Shown here: positions 48,648 through 63,141 of the stretch, one piece after another | How the letters are laid out: each line of letters begins with the position of its first letter | Position numbering within the stretch: the first letter of the stretch is position 1 | NCBI RefSeq assembly: GCF_051020955.1 | Contig: NW_027476521.1 | Coordinates: forward strand, 1-64,000 | Source: Megalopta genalis | Lineage: Eukaryota > Arthropoda > Insecta > Hymenoptera > Halictidae | Direction: 5' to 3' | Length of the DNA stretch: 64,000 nucleotides | The notes under the pieces: model-generated | Seen by the model: only the letters and a program-made list of their open reading frames with translations | Database searches by the model: none | What the model was told of the DNA's origin: nothing | Position numbers and translations under genes: made by a program

Positions 48648-51600
48648 CTTGTGAGCATGCTCCTCTAGAATTTATGAAGATAAATTTCGATGTGCGAATG
48701 TGATCAAGCATAAATTTTAAGCTCATTCATGTGTTTGGAATGAATTTGAAGCTAACTCGATTGTTTCGTATGCATTTGAAGCTAAATCATGTGTCCCGCA
48801 TGAACTCGAAGCTCAGTCACGTGTTTCGCACGTATTCGAAGCTAAATCGTTTGTTTCGTATGCATTTGAAGCTAGATCATGTATCTCGCATGGATTTGAA
48901 GCTAAATAATGTGTTTAGCATGAATTTGGGGCTAATTCATGTGTTTCGAATGAATTTGAAGCTAAATCGTTTGTTTCGGATGCATTTGAAGTTAAATCAT
49001 GTATTTCGCATTGATTTGAAGCTCAATAATGTGTTTGGCATGAATTCGAAGTTATATCATGTGTTTCGCATGAATTCGAAGTTAAATCATGTGTTTCGCA
49101 TGAATTCGAAGCTTAATCATGTGTTCCGCATGAATGTGAAGCTCAGTCAAGTGTTACGCATGAATTTGAAGCTAAATCACGGGTTCCGCATTAATTTGAA
49201 GCTGAATCATGTATTTCGGATGAACTTTAAGCTAAATCGTTTGTTTGGCATGAATATGAAGCTATAGCGTGTGTCTCACATGAACTTGATGCTAATTCAT
49301 GTGTTTCGAATCAATTTGAAGCTAAATCGTTTGTTTCGTATGCATTTGAAGATAAATCTTGTATTACGCATAGATTTGAAGCTGAATTATGTGTTCCGCA
49401 CGAATTCGAAGCTAAATCATGTGTTACGCATGAATTTTAAGCTAAATCGTTTGTTTCGAATGCATTTGAAGATAAATCATGTATTACGCATAGATTTGAA
49501 GCTGAATCATGTGTTTCGCATGAATTTGAAGCTAACTCGATTGTTTCGTATGCATTTGAAGCTAAATCATGTATCTCGCATGGATTTGAAGCTACATAAT
49601 GTGTTTAGCATGAATTTGAAGCAAAATCATGTGTTTCGCATGAATTCGAAGCTAAATCATGTGTTTCGCATGAATTTTAAGCTAAAGGGTTTGTTTCGTA
49701 TGCATTTGAAGCTAAATCGTTTGTTTCGCGTGAATATGAACCTATATCATATGTCTCGCATGAATTGGAACTAATTCATGTGTTTCGCATGAATTCGAAA
49801 CTAAATCATGTGTTTCGCATAAATTTTAAGATAAATCGTTTGATTCGCATGAATTTGAAGCTATATCATGTGTGTAGCATCAATATGAAGCTTAATCATG
49901 TGTTTCGCATGAATTCGAAGTTAAATCTTGTGTCTCGCATGAATTTGAACACAATCATGTGTTTCGTATGCATTTCAATCTAAATCACGTGTCTCGCATG
50001 TATTCGAAGCTAAATCATGTTTTTCGCATGAATTTTAAGCTAAACCGTTTGTTTCGCTCGAATTTGAAGCTAAATCATGTGTTTTGCATGAATTTGAAGC
50101 TGATTCATGTGTTTGAATGAATTTGAAGCTAAAGCGTTTGTTTCGTATGCATTTGAAGCAAAATCATGTATTTCGCATAGATTTGAATTTAAATAATGTG
50201 TTTTGCAATGAATTCGAAGCTAAATCATGTGCTTCGTATGCATTTGAAGGGAAAACATTTATTTCGCATGAATTTGAAGCTATATCACGCGTGTAGCATG
50301 AATATGAAGCTAATTCATGTGTTTCGAATGAATTTGAAGCTCAGTCACGTGTTTCGCATGGATTTTAAGCTAGCTCATGTATTTCGCATAGATTTTATGC
50401 TAAATATTGGGTCCCACATGAATTTGAAGCTAATTCATGTGTTTCGAATGAATTTAAAGCTGAATCGTTTGTTTCGTATGCAGTTGAGGGCAAATAATGT
50501 ATTTCGCATGGATTTGAAGCTAAATAATGTGTTAAGCATGAATTCGATGCTAAATCATGTGTTCCGCACGAATTCGAAGCTAAATCATCTGTTTCGCATG
50601 AATTTTAAGCTAAATCGTTTGTTTGGCATGAATATGAAGCTATCGCTTGTGTCTCACATGAACTTGATGCTAGTTCATGTGTTTCGATTCAATTTGAAGC
50701 TAAATCGCTTGTTTCGTATGCATTTGAAGATAAATCTTGTATTACGCATAGATTTGAAGCTGAATTATGTGTTCCGCACGAATTCGAAGCTAAATCATGT
50801 GTTACGCATGAATTTTAAGCTAAACCGTTTGTTTCGCTTGAATTTGAAGCTAAATCATGTGTTTCGCATGAATTTGAAGCTTAATCACGTGTTTCGCATG
50901 AATTTGAATCTCAGTCACGTGTTACGCATGAATTTGAAGCTAAATCACGTGTTCCGAATGAATTTGAAGCCAAATCGTTTGTTTCGTATGCAGTTGAAGG
51001 TACATCATGTATTTCGCATAGATTTTAAGCTAAATAATGTGTTTAGCATGAATTCGATGCTAAATCATGTGTCTCGCATGTATTTGAAGCAAAATCATGT
51101 GTTTCGTATGCATTTGAAGCAAAAACATGTTTTTCGCATAGATTTGATGCTAAATAATGCGTATGGCATGAATTCGAAGCTAAATCATGTGTTTCGCATG
51201 AATTTTAAGCTAAAGCGTTTGTTTCGTATGCATTTGAAGCTAAATCATTTATTTCGCGTGAATATGAGCCAATATCATATGTCTCGCATGAATTGGAACT
51301 AATTCATGTGTTTCGCATGAATTCGAAACTAAATCATGTGCTTCGCATGAATTTTAAGATAAATCGTATGATTCGCATGAATTTGAAGCTATATCATGTG
51401 TCTAGCATCAATATGAAGCTTAATCATTTGTTTCGAATGAATTTGAAGCTAACTCGATTGTTTCGTATGCATTTGAAGCTAAATCATGTATTTCGCATTG
51501 ATTTGAAGCTAATTCATGTGTTTCGAATGAATTTGAAGCTAACTCGTTTGTTTCGTATGCATTTGATGCTAAATCATGTGTTTCGCATGAATTCGAAGCT

Positions 51601-53771
51601 TAATCATGTGTTTCGCATGAATTTTAAGCTAAATTGTTTGTTTCGAATGCATTTGAAGATAAATCATGTATTACGCATAGATTTGTAGCTAAATCATGTG
51701 TTTCGCATGAATTTTAAGCTAAAGGGTTTGTTTAGTATGCATTTGAAGCTAAATCGTTTGTTTCGCGTGAATATGAACCTGTAGCATGTGTCTCGCATGA
51801 ACTTGATGCTATTTCATGTTTTTCGCAGCAATTTGAGGCTAAATCGTTTGTTTCGTATGCATTTGAAGATAAATCATGTATTACGCATAAATTTGAAGCT
51901 GAATTATGTGTTTCGCACGAATTCGAAGCTAAATCATGTGTTACGCATGAATTTTAAGCTAAATTGTTTGTTTCGAATGCATTTGAAGATAAATCATGTA
52001 TTACGCATAGATTTGTAGCTAAATCATGTGTTTCGCATGAATTTTAAGCTAAAGCGTTTGTTTCGTATGCATCTGAAGCTAAATCGTTTGTTTCGCGTGA
52101 ATATGAACCTATATCATATGTCTCGCGTGAATTGGAACTAATTCATGTGTTTCGCATTAATTCGAAACTAAATCATGTGTTTCGCATGAATTTTAAGATA
52201 AATCGTATGATTCGCATGAATTTGAAGCTATATCATGTGTCTAGCATCAATATGATGCTTAATCATTTGTTTCGAATGAATTTGAAGCTAACTCGATTGT
52301 TTCGTATGCATTTGAAGCTAAATCATGTATTTCGCATGGATTTGAAGCTAATTCATGTGTTTCGAATGAATTTGAAGCTAACTCGTTTGTTTCGTATGCA
52401 TTTGATGCTAAATCATGTGATTCGCATGAATTCGAAACTAAATCATGTGTTTCGCATAAATTTTAAGATAAATCGTTTGATTCGCATGAATTTGAAGCTA
52501 TATCATCTGTCTAGCATCAATATGAAGCTTAATCATGTGTTTCGAATGAATTTGAAGCTAACTCGATTGTTTCGTATGCATTTGAAGCTAAATCATGTAT
52601 TTCGCATATATTTGATGCTAATTCATGTGTTTCGAATGAATTTGAAGCTAAATCGTTTGTTCCGTATGCAGTTGAAGGTAAATTATGTATTTTGCATAGA
52701 TTTGAAGCTAAATATTGTGTTTCGCATGAATTCGAAGCTGAATCATGTGTTTCGCATGAGCTTTAAGCTAAATCGTTTGTATCGCATGAATATGAAGCTG
52801 TAGCATGTGTCTCGCATGAACTTGATGCTATTTCATGTGTTTCGCAGCAATTTGAGGCTAAATCGTTTGTTTCGTATGCATTTGAAGATAAATCATGTAT
52901 TACGCATAAATTTGAAGCTGAATTATGTGTTTCGCACGATTTCGAAGCTAAATCATGTGTTACGCATGAATTTTAAGCTAAATTGTTTGTTTCGAATGCA
53001 TTTGAAGATAAATAATGTATTGCGCATAGATTTGAAGCTAAATCATGTGTTTCGCATGAATTTTAAGCTAAAGCGTTTGTTTCGTATGCATTTGAAGCTA
53101 AATCGTTTGTTTCGCGTGAATATGAACCTATATCATATGTCTCGCATGAATTCGAAACTAAATCATGTGTTTCGCATAAATTTTAAGATAAATCGTTTGA
53201 TTCGCATGAATTTGAAGCTATATCATGTGTCTAGCATCAATATGAAGCTTAATCATGTGTTTCGAATGAATTTGAAGCTAACTCGATTGTTTCGTATGCA
53301 TTTGAAGCTAAATCATGTATTTCGCATATATTTGATGCTAATTCATGTGTTTCGAATGAATTTGAAGCTAACTCGTTTGTTTCGTATGCATTTGATGCTA
53401 AATCATGTGTTTCGCATGAATTCGAAGCTTAATCACGTGTTTCGCATGAATTTGAATCTCAGTCACGTGTTACGCATGAATTTGAAGCTAAATCACGTGT
53501 TTCGAATGAATTTGAAGCTAAATCACGTGTTTCGAATGAATTTGAAGCCAAATCGTTTGTTTCGTATGCAGTTGAAGGTACATCATGTATTTCGCATAGA
53601 TTTTAAGCTAAATAATGTGTTTAGCATGAATTCGATGCTAAATCATGTGTCTCGCATGAATTTGAAGCAAAATCAAGTGTTTCGTATGCATTTGAAGCAA
53701 AATCATATTTTTCGCATAGATTTGAAGCTAAATAATGTGTATCGCTTGAATTCGAAGCTAAATCATGTGTT

Positions 53772-54420
53772 TTGCATGAATTTAAATCTAAATCGTTTGT
53801 TTCGTATGCATTTGCAGCTAAATCGTTTGTTTCGCGTGAATATGAACCTATATCATATGGCTCGCATGAATTGGAACTAATTCATGTGTTTCGCATGAAT
53901 TCGAAACTAAATCATGAATTTCGCATGAATTTTAAGATAAATCGTTTGATTCGCATGAATTTGAAGCTATATCATGTGTCTAGCATCAATATGAAACTTA
54001 ATCATTCGTTTCGAATGAGTTTGAAGCTAACTCGATTGTTTCGTATGCATTTGAAGCTAAATCATGTATTTCGCATTGATGTGAAGCTAATTCATGTGTT
54101 TCGAATGAATTTGAAGCTAACTTGTTTGATTCGTATGCATTTGATGCTAAATCATGTGTTTCGCATGAATTCGAAGCTTAATCATGTGTTTCGCATGAAT
54201 TTGAATCTCAGTCACGTTTTACGCATGAATTTGAATCTAAATCACGTGTTTCGAATGAATTTGAAGCCAAATCGTTTGTTTCGTATGCAGTTGAAGGTAC
54301 ATCATGTATTTCGCATAGATTTTAAGCTAAATAATGTGTTTAGCATGATTTCGATGCTAAATCATGTGTCTCGCATGAATTTGAAGCAAAATCATGTGTT
54401 TCGTATGCAATTGAATCTAA
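53772..54420 (+). repeat. Long-range satellite duplication (partner at 63033-63680)
   Basis: The unit order starting TTTAAATCTAAATCG, with a rare GGCTCGCATG unit, is repeated 9,261 bp downstream with almost no change. It then diverges after about 0.65 kb. Confidence 0.75.
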
Positions 54421-54949
54421 ATCACGTGTCTCGCATGAATTCGAAGCTAAATCATGTTTTACGCGTAAATTTTAAGCTGAACCGTTTGTTTCGCTTGAAT
54501 TGGAAGCTAAATCTTGTGTTTCGCATGAATTCGAAGCTTAATCACGTGTTTCGCATGAATTTGAATCTCTGTCACGTGTTACGCATGAATTTGGAGCTAA
54601 ATCACGTGTTTCGAATGAATTTGAAGCCAAATCGTTTGTTTCGTATGCAGTTGAAGGTACATCATGTATTTCGCATAGATTTTAAGCTAAATAATGTGTT
54701 TAGCATGAATTCGATGCTAAATCATGTGTCTCGCATGAATTTGAAGCAAAATCATGTGTTTCGTATGCATTTGAAGCAAAAACATGTTCTTCGCATAGAT
54801 TTGAAGCTAAATAATGCGTATCGCATGAATTCGAAGCTAAATCGTGTGTTTCGCATGAATTTTAAGCAAAAGCGTTTGTTTCGTATGCATTTGAAGCTAA
54901 ATCGTTTATTTCGCGTGAATATGAACCTATATCATATGTCTCGCATGAA

Positions 54950-57025
54950 TTGGAACTAATTCATGTGTTTCGCATGAATTCGAAACTAAATCATGTGTTT
55001 CGCATGAATTTTAATTTAAATCGTTTGATTCGCATGAATTTGAAGCTATATCATGTGTCTAGCATCAATATGAAGCTTAATCATTTGTTTCGAATGAATT
55101 TGAAGCTAACTCGATTGTTTCGTATGCATTCGAAGCTAAATCATGTATTTCGCATTGATGTGAAGCTAATTCATGTGTTTCGAATGAATTTGAAGCTAAC
55201 TCGTTTGTTTCGTATGCATTTGATGCTAAATCATGTGTTTCGCATGAATTCGAAGCTTAATCATGTGTTTCGCATGAATTTGAATCTCAGTCACGTGTTA
55301 CGCATGAATTTGAATCTCAGTCACGTGTTACGCATGAATTTGGAGCTAAATCACGTGTTTCGAATGAATTTGAAGCCAAATCGTTTGTTTCGTATGCAGT
55401 TGAAGGTATATCATGTATTTCGCATAGATTTTAAGCTAAATAATGTGTTTAGCATGAATTCGATGCTAAATCATGTGTCTCGCATGAATTTGAAGCAAAA
55501 TCATGTGTTTCGTATGCATTTGAAGCAAAAACATGTTCTTCGCATAGATTTGAAGCTAAATAATGCGTATCGCATGAATTCGAAGCTAAATCGTGTGTTT
55601 CGCATGAATTTTAAGCAAAAGCGTTTGTTTCGTATGCATTTGAAGCTAAATCGTTTATTTCGCGTGAATATGAACCTATATCATATGTCTCGCATGAATT
55701 GGAACTAATTCATGTGTTTCGCATGAATTCGAAACTAAATCATGTGTTTCGCATGAATTTTTATTTAAATCGTTTGATTCGCATGAATTTGAAGCTATAT
55801 CATGTGTCTAGCATCAATATGAAGCTTAATCATTTGTTTCGAATGAATTTGAAGCTAACTCGATTGTTTCGTATGCATTTGAAGCTAAATCATGTATTTC
55901 GCATTGATGTGAAGCTAATTCATGTGTTTCGAATGAATTTGAAGCTAACTCGTTTGTTTCGTATGCATTTGATGCTAAATCATGTGTTTCGCATGAATTC
56001 GAATCTTAATCATGTGTTTCGCATGAATTCGAAGCTTAATCACGTGTTTCGCATGAATTTGAATCTCTGTCACGTGTTACGCATGAATTTGGAGCTAAAT
56101 CACGTGTTTCGAATGAATTTGAAGCCAAATCGTTTGTTTCGTATGCAGTTGAAGGTACATCATGTATTTCGCATAGATTTTAAGCTAAATAATGTGTTTA
56201 GCATGAATTCGATGCTAAATCATGTGTCTCGCATGAATTTGAAGCAAAATCATGTGTTTCGTATGCATTTGAAGCAAAAACATGTTCTTCGCATAGATTT
56301 GAAGCTAAATAATGCGTATCGCATGAATTCGAAGCTAAATCGTGTGTTTCGCATGAATTTTAAGCAAAAGCGTTTGTTTCGTATGCATTTGAAGCTAAAT
56401 CGTTTATTTCGCGTGAATATGAACCTATATCATATGTCTCGCATGAATTGGAACTAATTCATGTGTTTCGCATGAATTCGAAACTAAATCATGTGTTTCG
56501 CATGAATTTTAATTTAAATCGTTTGATTCGCATGAATTTGAAGCTATATCATGTGTCTAGCATCAACATGAAGCTTAATCATTTGTTTCGAATGAATTTG
56601 AAGCTAACTCGATTGTTTCGTATGCATTCGAAGCTAAATCATGTATTTCGCATTGATGTGAAGCTAATTCATGTGTTTCGAATGAATTTGAAGCTAACTC
56701 GTTTGTTTCGTATGCATTTGATGCTAAATCATGTGTTTCGCATGAATTCGAAGCTTAATCATGTGTTTCGCATGAATTTGAATCTCAGTCACGTGTTACG
56801 CATGAATTTGAATCTCAGTCACGTGTTACGCATGAATTTGAAGCTAAATCACGTGTTTCGAATGAATTTGAAGCCAAATCGTTTGTTTCGTATGCAGTCG
56901 AAGGTACATCATGCATTTCGCATAGATTTTAAGCTAAATAATGTGTTTAGCATGATTTCGATGCTAAATCATGTGTCTCGCATGAATTTGAAGCAAAATC
57001 ATGTGTTTCGTATGCATTTGAAGCA
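54950..57025 (+). repeat. 749-bp higher-order repeat, nearly three copies
   Basis: Copies start at 54950, 55699 and 56448. Each comprises 25 monomers, one of them 29 bp long, so 749 rather than 750 bp. The third copy diverges near 57025. The second half of the same pattern is recognisable upstream from about 54.5 kb. Confidence 0.85.
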
Positions 57026-58436
57026 AAATCATGTGATTCGTATGCATTTGGAGCAAAATCATTTGTTTCGTATGCATTTGAAGTAGAATCATGTGTGTCG
57101 CACGAATTTGAAGATCAGTCACGAGTAACGCATGAATTTGAAGCTAAATCGTTCGTATCGTATGCATTTGAAACTAAATCTTGTGTCTCGCATGAATTTG
57201 AAGCAAAATCATGTGTTTCGTACGCATTTGAAGCAAAATCATGTATTTCGCATAGATTTGAAGCTAAATAATGTGTGTCGCATGAATTTGAAGCAAAATC
57301 ATGTGTTTCGTATGCATTTGAAGCAAAATCATTTGTTTCGTATGCATTTGAATCTAAATCACGTGTCTCGCATGAATTCGAAGCTAAATCATGTGTTTCG
57401 CATGAATTCGAAGATTAATCACGTGTTTCGCATGAATTTGAATCTCTGTCACGTGTTACGCATGAATTTGGAGCTAAATCACGTGTTTCGAATGAATTTG
57501 AAGCCAAATCGTTTGTTTCGTATGCAGTTGAAGGTACATCATGTATTTCGCATAGACTTTAAGCTAAATAATGTGTTTAGCATGAGTTCGATGCTAAATC
57601 ATGTGTCTCTCATGAATTTGAAGCAAAATCATGTGTTTCGTATGCATTTGAAGCAAAAATATGTTTTTCGCATAGATTTGAAGCTAAATAATGCGTATCG
57701 CATGAATTCGAAGCTAAATCATGTGTTTCGCATGAATTTTAAGCTAAAGCGTTTGTTTCGTATGCATTTGAAGCTAAATCGTTTATTTCGCGTGAATATG
57801 AACCTATATCATATGTCTCGCATGAATTGGAACTAATTCATGTGTTTCGCATGAATTCGAAACTAAATCATGTGTTTCGCATGAATTTTTATTTAAATCG
57901 TTTGATTCGCATGAATTTGAAGCTATATCATGTGTCTAGCATCAATATGAAGCTTAATCATTTGTTTCGAATGAATTTGAAGCTAACTCGATTGTTTCGT
58001 ATGCATTTGAAGCTAAATCATGTATTTCGCATTGATGTGAAGCTAATTCATGTGTTTCGAATGAATTTGAAGCTAACTCGTTTGTTTCGTATGCATTTGA
58101 TGCTAAATCATGTGTTTCGCATGAATTCGAATCTTAATCATGTGTTTCGCATGAATTCGAAGATTAATCACGTGTTTCGCATGAATTTGAATCTCAGTCA
58201 CGTGTTACGCATGAATTTGAAGCTAAATCACGTGTTTCGAATGAATTTGAAGCCAAATCGTTTGTTTCGTATGCAGTCGAAGGTACATCATGTATTTCGC
58301 ATAGATTTTAAGCTAAATAATGTGTTTAGCACGAGTTCGATGCCAAATCATGTGTCTCGCATGAATTTGAAGCAAAATCATGTGTTTCGTATGCATTTGA
58401 AGCAAAAATATGTTTTTCGCATAGATTTGAAGCTAA

Positions 58437-58914
58437 ATAATGCGTATCGCATGAATTCGAATCTAAATCATGTGTTTCGCATGAATTTTATGCTAAATTG
58501 TTTGTTTCGAATGCATTTGAAGATAAATCATGTATTACGCATAGATTTGAAGCTAAATCATGTGTTTCGCATTAATTTTAAGCTAAAGCGTTTGTTTCGT
58601 ATGCATCTGAAGCTAAATCGTTTGTTTCGCGTGAATATGAACCTATATCATATGTCTCGCGTGAATTGGAACTAATTCATGTGTTTCGCACGAATTCGAA
58701 GCTAAATCACGTGTTACGCATGAATTTTAAGCTAAATTGTTTGTTTCGAATGCATTTGAAGATAAATCATGTATTACGCATAGATTTGAAGCTAAATCAT
58801 GTGTTTCGCATTAATTTTAAGCTAAAGCGTTTGTTTCGTATGCATCTGAAGCTAAATCGTTTGTTTCGCGTGAATATGAACCTATATCATATGTCTCGCG
58901 TGAATTGGAACTAA
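58437..58914 (+). repeat. 239-bp local tandem duplication in the satellite
   Basis: A block of eight units (seven of 30 bp and one of 29 bp), containing the rare GCGTGAATTGGAAC unit, occurs twice in a row with unit ends at about 58675 and 58914. Confidence 0.65.
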
Positions 58915-59893
58915 TTCATGTGTTTCGCATGAATTCGAAACTAAATCATGTGTTTCGCATGAATTTTAAGATAAATCGTATGATTCGCATGAATTTGAAG
59001 CTATATCATGTGTCTAGCATCAATATGATGCTTAATCATTTGTTTCGAATGAATTTGAAGCTAACTCGATTGTTTCGTATGCATTTGAAGCTAAATCATG
59101 TATTTCGCATGGATTTGAAGCTAATTCATGTGTTTCGAATGAATTTGAAGCTAACTCGTTTGTTTCGTATGCATTTGATGCTAAATCATGTGATTCGCAT
59201 GAATTCGAAACTAAATCATGTGTTTCGCATAAATTTTAAGATAAATCGTTTGATTCGCATGAATTTGAAGCTATATCATCTGTCTAGCATCAATATGAAG
59301 CTTAATCATGTGTTTCGAATGAATTTGAAGCTAACTCGATTGTTTCGTATGCATTTGAAGCTAAATCATGTATTTCGCATATATTTGATGCTAATTCATG
59401 TGTTTCGAATGAATTTGAAGCTAACTCGTTTGTTTCGTATGCATTTGATGCTAAATCATGTGTTTCGCATGAATTCGAAGCTTAATCACGTGTTTCGCAT
59501 GAATTTGAATCTCAGTCACGTGTTACGCATGAATTTGAAGCTAAATCACGTGTTTCGAATGAATTTGAAGCCAAATCGTTTGTTTCGTATGCAGTTGAAG
59601 GTACATCATGTATTTCGCATAGATTTTAAGCTAAATAATGTGTTTAGCATGAATTCGATGCTAAATCATGTGTCTCGCATGAATTTGAAGCAAAATCAAG
59701 TGTTTCGTATGCATTTGAAGCAAAATCATGTTTTTCGCATAGATTTGAAGCTAAATAATGTGTATCGCTTGAATTCGAAGCTAAATCATGTGTTTTGCAT
59801 GAATTTTAATCTAAATCGTTTGTTTCGTATGCATTTGCAGCTAAATCGTTTGTTTCGCGTGAATATGAAACTATATCATATGTCTCGCATGAA

Positions 59894-62800
59894 TTGGAAC
59901 TAATTCATGTGTTTCGCATGAATTCGAAACTAAATCATGTGTTTCGCATGAATTTTAAGATAAATCGTTTGATTCGCATGAATTTGAAGCTATATCATGT
60001 GTCTAGCATCAATATGAAGCTTAATCATTTGTTTCGAATGAATTTGAAGCCAACTCGATTGTTTCGTATGCATTTGAAGCTAAATCATGTATTTCGCATT
60101 GATGTGAAGCTAATTCATGTGTTTCGAATGAATTTGAAGCTAACTCGTTTGTTTCGTATGCATTTGATGCTAAATCATGTGTTTCGCATGAATTCGAAGC
60201 TTAATCATGAGTTTCGCATGAATTTGAATCTCAGTCACGTGTTACGCATGAATTTGAATCTCAGTCACGTGTTACGCATGAATTTGAAGCTAAATCACGT
60301 GTTTCGAATGAATTTGAAGCCAAATCGTTTGTTTCGTATGCAGTTGAAGGTACATCATGTATTTCGCATAGATTTTAAGCTAAATAATGTGTTTAGCATG
60401 AATTCGATGCTAAATCATGTGTCTCGCATGAATTTGAAGCAAAATCATGTGTTTCGTATGCATTTGAAGCAAAATCATTTGTTTCGTATGCATTTGAATC
60501 TAAATCACGTGTCTCGCATGAATTCGAAGCTAAATCATGTTTTTCGCATGAATTTTAAGCTAAACCGTTTGTTTCGCTTGAATTTGAAGCTAAATCATGT
60601 GTTTCGCATGAATTCGAAGCTTAATCACGTGTTACGCATGAATTTGAAGCTAAATCACGTGTTTCGAATGAATTTGAAGCCAAATCGTTTGTTTCGTATG
60701 CAGTTGAAGGTACATCATGTATTTCGCATAGACTTTAATCTAAATAATGTGTTTAGCATGAGTTCGATGCTAAATCATGTGTCTCGCATGAATTTGAACC
60801 AAAATCATGTGTTTCGTATGCATTTGAAGCAAAAACATGTTTTTCGCATAGATTTGAAGCTAAATAATGCGTATCGCATGAATTCGAAGCTAAATAATGC
60901 GTATCGCATGAATTCGAAGCTAAATCATGTGTTTCGCATGAATTTTAAGCTAAAGCGTTTGTTTCGTATGCATTTGAAGCTAAATCATGTATTTCGCATA
61001 TATTTGATGCTAATTCATGTGTTTCGAATGAATTTGAAGCTAACTCGTTTGTTTCGTATGCATTTGATGCTAAATCATGTATTTCGCATGAATTCGAAGC
61101 TTAATCACGTGTTTCGCATGAATTTGAATCTCAGTCACGTGTTACGCATGAATTTGAAGCTAAATCACGTGTTTCGAATGAATTTGAAGCCAAATCGTTT
61201 GTTTCGTATGCAGTTGAAGGTACATCATGTATTTCGCATAGATTTTAAGCTAAATAATGTGTTTAGCATGAATTCGATGCTAAATCATGTGTCTCGCATG
61301 AATTTGAAGCAAAATCAAGTGTTTCGTATGCATTTGAAGCAAAATCATATTTTTCGCATAGATTTGAAGCTAAATAATGTGTATCGCTTGAATTCGAAGC
61401 TAAATCATGTGTTTTGCATGAATTTTAATCTAAATCGTTTGTTTCGTATGCATTTGCAGCTAAATCGTTTGTTTCGCGTGAATATGAAACTATATCATAT
61501 GTCTCGCATGAATTGGAACTAATTCATGTGTTTCGCATGAATTCGAAACTAAATCATGTGTTTCGCATGAATTTTAAGATAAATCGTTTGATTCGCATGA
61601 ATTTGAAGCTATATCATGTGTCTAGCATCAATATGAAGCTTAATCATTTGTTTCGAATGAATTTGAAGCCAACTCGATTGTTTCGTATGCATTTGAAGCT
61701 AAATCATGTATTTCGCATTGATGTGAAGCTAATTCATGTGTTTCGAATGAATTTGAAGCTAACTCGTTTGTTTCGTATGCATTTGATGCTAAATCATGTG
61801 TTTCGCATGAATTCGAAGCTTAATCATGTGTTTCGCATGAATTTGAATCTCAGTCACGTGTTACGCATGAATTTGAATCTCAGTCACGTGTTACGCATGA
61901 ATTTGAAGCTAAATCACGTGTTTCGAATGAATTTGAAGCCAAATCGTTTGTTTCGTATGCAGTTGAAGGTACATCATGTATTTCGCATAGATTTTAAGCT
62001 AAATAATGTGTTTAGCATGAATTCGATGCTAAATCATGTGTCTCGCATGAATTTGAAGCAAAATCATGTGTTTCGTATGCATTTGAAGCAAAATCATTTG
62101 TTTCGTATGCATTTGAATCTAAATCACGTGTCTCGCATGAATTCGAAGCTAAATCATGTTTTTCGCATGAATTTTAAGCTAAACCGTTTGTTTCGCTTGA
62201 ATTTGAAGCTAAATCATGTGTTTCGCATGAATTCGAAGCTTAATCACGTGTTACGCATGAATTTGAAGCTAAATCACGTGTTTCGAATGAATTTGAAGCC
62301 AAATCGTTTGTTTCGTATGCAGTTGAAGGTACATCATGTATTTCGCATAGACTTTAATCTAAATAATGTGTTTAGCATGAGTTCGATGCTAAATCATGTG
62401 TCTCGCATGAATTTGAACCAAAATCATGTGTTTCGTATGCATTTGAAGCAAAAACATGTTTTTCGCATAGATTTGAAGCTAAATAATGCGTATCGCATGA
62501 ATTCGAAGCTAAATAATGCGTATCGCATGAATTCGAAGCTAAATCATGTGTTTCGCATGAATTTTAAGCTAAAGCGTTTGTTTCGTATGCATTTGAAGCT
62601 AAATCATGTATTTCGCATATATTTGATGCTAATTCATGTGTTTCGAATGAATTTGAAGCTAACTCGTTTGTTTCGTATGCATTTGATGCTAAATCATGTA
62701 TTTCGCATGAATTCGAAGCTTAATCACGTGTTTCGCATGAATTTGAATCTCAGTCACGTGTTACGCATGAATTTGAAGCTAAATCACGTGTTTCGAATGA

Positions 62801-63141
62801 ATTTGAAGCCAAATCGTTTGTTTCGTATGCAGTTGAAGGTACATCATGTATTTCGCATAGATTTTAAGCTAAATAATGTGTTTAGCATGAATTCGATGCT
62901 AAATCATGTGTCTCGCATGAATTTGAAGCAAAATCAAGTGTTTCGTATGCATTTGAAGCAAAATCATATTTTTCGCATAGATTTGAAGCTAAATAATGTG
63001 TATCGCTTGAATTCGAAGCTAAATCATGTGTTTTGCATGAATTTAAATCTAAATCGTTTGTTTCGTATGCATTTGCAGCTAAATCGTTTGTTTCGCGTGA
63101 ATATGAACCTATATCATATGGCTCGCATGAATTGGAACTAA
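59894..63141 (+). repeat. 1,619-bp higher-order repeat, two near-identical copies
   Basis: 59894-61512 and 61513-63131 match over about 54 monomers with only a few differences (for example a GAG/GTG change in the tenth monomer group and the last two units). This implies very recent duplication or conversion. The sequence after 63033 returns to the pattern that follows 53772. Confidence 0.88.

Larger units (their letters stand above)
44541..49577 (-). repeat. Right arm of the large inverted duplication
   Basis: Reverse complement of 25018-30046. The order from the inner end is exon-like segment, zinc-finger gene, paired hairpins, 45-bp repeats, piggyBac relic, then satellite. The inner end is GCTATTTATTCTTACTTCAG at 44541. 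The outer end is in satellite near 49577. In the satellite part of the arms, the frame-translated units agree for more than 27 consecutive repeats with one difference. Confidence 0.93.

Noticed and set aside
25018..49577. The inverted duplication as a trivial assembly duplication of one read set
   Set aside because: The arms differ at many scattered bases, including residue changes in the zinc-finger gene, and their satellites differ in block structure. A head-to-head join of two haplotypes is still possible and is listed as a refuting test.
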